Assembly: GCF_018069625.1 (NCBI RefSeq)
Contig: NZ_CP072941.1
Span: 8,680,001-8,744,000, forward strand
DNA from: Streptomyces yatensis
Lineage (GTDB): Bacteria > Actinomycetota > Actinomycetes > Streptomycetales > Streptomycetaceae
Direction of reading: 5' to 3'
Length of the DNA: 64,000 nucleotides
In this document: positions 63,004 to 64,000 of the stretch, in pieces
How positions within the stretch are numbered: position 1 is the stretch's first letter
Layout of the letters: every line of letters starts with the position of its first letter
Made by a program: the position numbers and the translations under genes
Notes under the pieces: generated by a model
Told to the model about the DNA's origin: nothing
Database searches by the model: none
The model's input: only the letters and a program-made list of their open reading frames with translations

Positions 63004-64000
63004 TCACACCGGCCCGGCGCCTGAGAGGCCGTCGGTGTCGGCGGCCGGACCGGGCAGCGCACGCGGTGCCAGCGCCCAGCCCAGCCGGGCCTCGCCCGAA
63101 TCCGGCGACCAGCCGGTCAGTTCGGTGATCCTGCCGATGCGGTTGAGTACGGTGTTGCGGTGGCAGAAGAGCCGCTCGGCGGAGCGCCCCGCGGAGCCGC
63201 CGGTGCCGAGCCAGACCGACAGTGTCTCCAGGAGCACTTCACGCTCGACGGGTCTGCTCAGGACACCGCCCAGGTAGTGCGCCACCAGCCGCTCGGTGAT
63301 CTCCGGCTGTTCGCACAGCAGGGCCTCCGGCAACCGCTCGTCGAGCGCCGCGACCTCGCCACTGCGCGGGGTGAGCGTGCGCAGCGCCCGTTCCGCCAGG
63401 CGCAGCGCCGACCCCGCCTCGGCGAGGCGGGCGAAGGGGGGTGAGACACCGGCGGTGGCGCCCAGATGCCTGCGCAGGATCCCGAGGAGCATCCCGGGGG
63501 CGCGCGGGCCGATCCGTACGATCCCCGCATACCGCTCGGCCCGTGGCCGCCAGAACGACCAGACGTCGGCCGCGGCCAGAACCGGCGCCGGATGGGGTGG
63601 CGCCGCCGGGTCCTGGGCCGCCACCACCATGGCGTAACGGTCCCGCTCGGGAACGCCGAGCGCGGCCGCCGCCGCCTTCGCCACCACCGGATCGTGGCCC
63701 CTCCCGTCCAGCAGCGCCTCGAACAGGGCGCCACGCCGGGTGTCCTGCCGATGGTGCAACTCCAGCTGCGCCATCCGATAGGCGTCGGCCATCACCGACG
63801 AATAGCGGTCGATGGTCTCCCACAGCGCCCCCGCGACCTCCAGCGCCGTGTCCTGGGCCACCTCGGACCAGCCGCGCAACACCTCGGTCATGGCCTGCCA
63901 CATCACCCGTCCGCCACGCCGGTACGCCTGCAGCACCGTGTCCAGCGGCACCTGCTGGACGGCACGCCGCCGGCCCGTCTCGCGCGCCGCCTGTTCGAAG
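63004..64000 (-). CDS. PucR/CdaR-type transcriptional regulator (5' end outside window)
   Basis: The frame is open to the right edge; about 332 codons are visible. The C-terminal PucR helix-turn-helix is FCHRNTVLNRIGRITELTG, and the central region (~100-230) is the GGDEF-like/CdaR sensor part. An N-terminal helical region with VPLDTVLQAYR continues past the window, so the start at 63951 is not real. Such regulators often control purine, amino-acid or diacid use. It is convergent with the aconitase. Confidence 0.82.
   Translation of the reverse strand, partial: FEQAARETGRRRAVQQVPLDTVLQAYRRGGRVMWQAMTEVLRGWSEVAQDTALEVAGALWETIDRYSSVMADAYRMAQLELHHRQDTRRGALFEALLDGRGHDPVVAKAAAAALGVPERDRYAMVVAAQDPAAPPHPAPVLAAADVWSFWRPRAERYAGIVRIGPRAPGMLLGILRRHLGATAGVSPPFARLAEAGSALRLAERALRTLTPRSGEVAALDERLPEALLCEQPEITERLVAHYLGGVLSRPVEREVLLETLSVWLGTGGSAGRSAERLFCHRNTVLNRIGRITELTGWSPDSGEARLGWALAPRALPGPAADTDGLSGAGPV

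Overview
The window looks like a chromosomal arm of a Streptomyces. GC content is very high with G/C-ending codons, GTG and TTG starts are common, and the regulator families (SARP, LuxR, MmyB, CGNR, ROK, IclR, PucR), Tat-exported glycosidases and GC-rich tandem palindromes between genes are typical of that genus. No rRNA, tRNA, CRISPR array, intact insertion sequence or prophage gene was recognised.

Layout. 0-9.8 kb: a 2-oxoglutarate dioxygenase and MFS exporter, a Nudix hydrolase, and a regulator-rich stretch (TrmB/LuxR type, orphan LuxR, a SARP fused to a degenerate nucleotide-cyclase domain), followed by a truncated alpha/beta hydrolase, a CGNR regulator and a broken TDT-type transporter. 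9.8-11.3 kb: an RlmA-type rRNA methyltransferase and two gene fragments abutting head to head. 11.5-29.7 kb: a glycan island with two GH99-superfamily enzymes, an SDR, the gutted remains of an ABC sugar importer, an IclR regulator with a clear operator next to a ManD-type sugar-acid dehydratase, a PQQ-type sugar dehydrogenase with PKD and CBM6 domains, a GH38 alpha-mannosidase, a ROK regulator fused to an IS630-like transposase remnant, a ThuA-like protein and a GH95 alpha-L-fucosidase. Together they would trim alpha-mannose- and fucose-containing glycans outside and inside the cell.

29.7-42.6 kb, all on the minus strand: an aminoethylphosphonate-type uptake and degradation operon (FAD oxidoreductase, phosphonatase-like HAD, ABC importer) behind a GntR regulator. 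Immediately upstream lies a homoprotocatechuate-type ring-cleavage set (HpaE-, HpaD- and HpaG-like) with a PLP decarboxylase and an acetoacetate-decarboxylase-family enzyme under a MarR regulator. A divergent glutamine-synthetase-like ligase follows. 44-51 kb: an alpha/beta hydrolase, a dialkylglycine decarboxylase with its LysR partner, and an ABC exporter with a sensor kinase whose response regulator is a pseudogene.

52-59.5 kb is a phosphorus-handling island: a Pit phosphate transporter, a small membrane protein, PPK2, and PhnD/PhnC with a PhnE double permease, plus a GntR/UTRA regulator. A 12-bp palindrome recurs upstream of phnD and in the regulator's leader. The window ends with a GH43-like secreted protein, a short-form aconitase and a PucR-type regulator that runs off the right edge.

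Two themes stand out. First, there are repeated deletion scars: six broken loci, several keeping their old operators or translational coupling. Second, there are specific, testable regulatory palindromes. The most unusual single object is the transposase-ROK fusion gene at 23902-26145.
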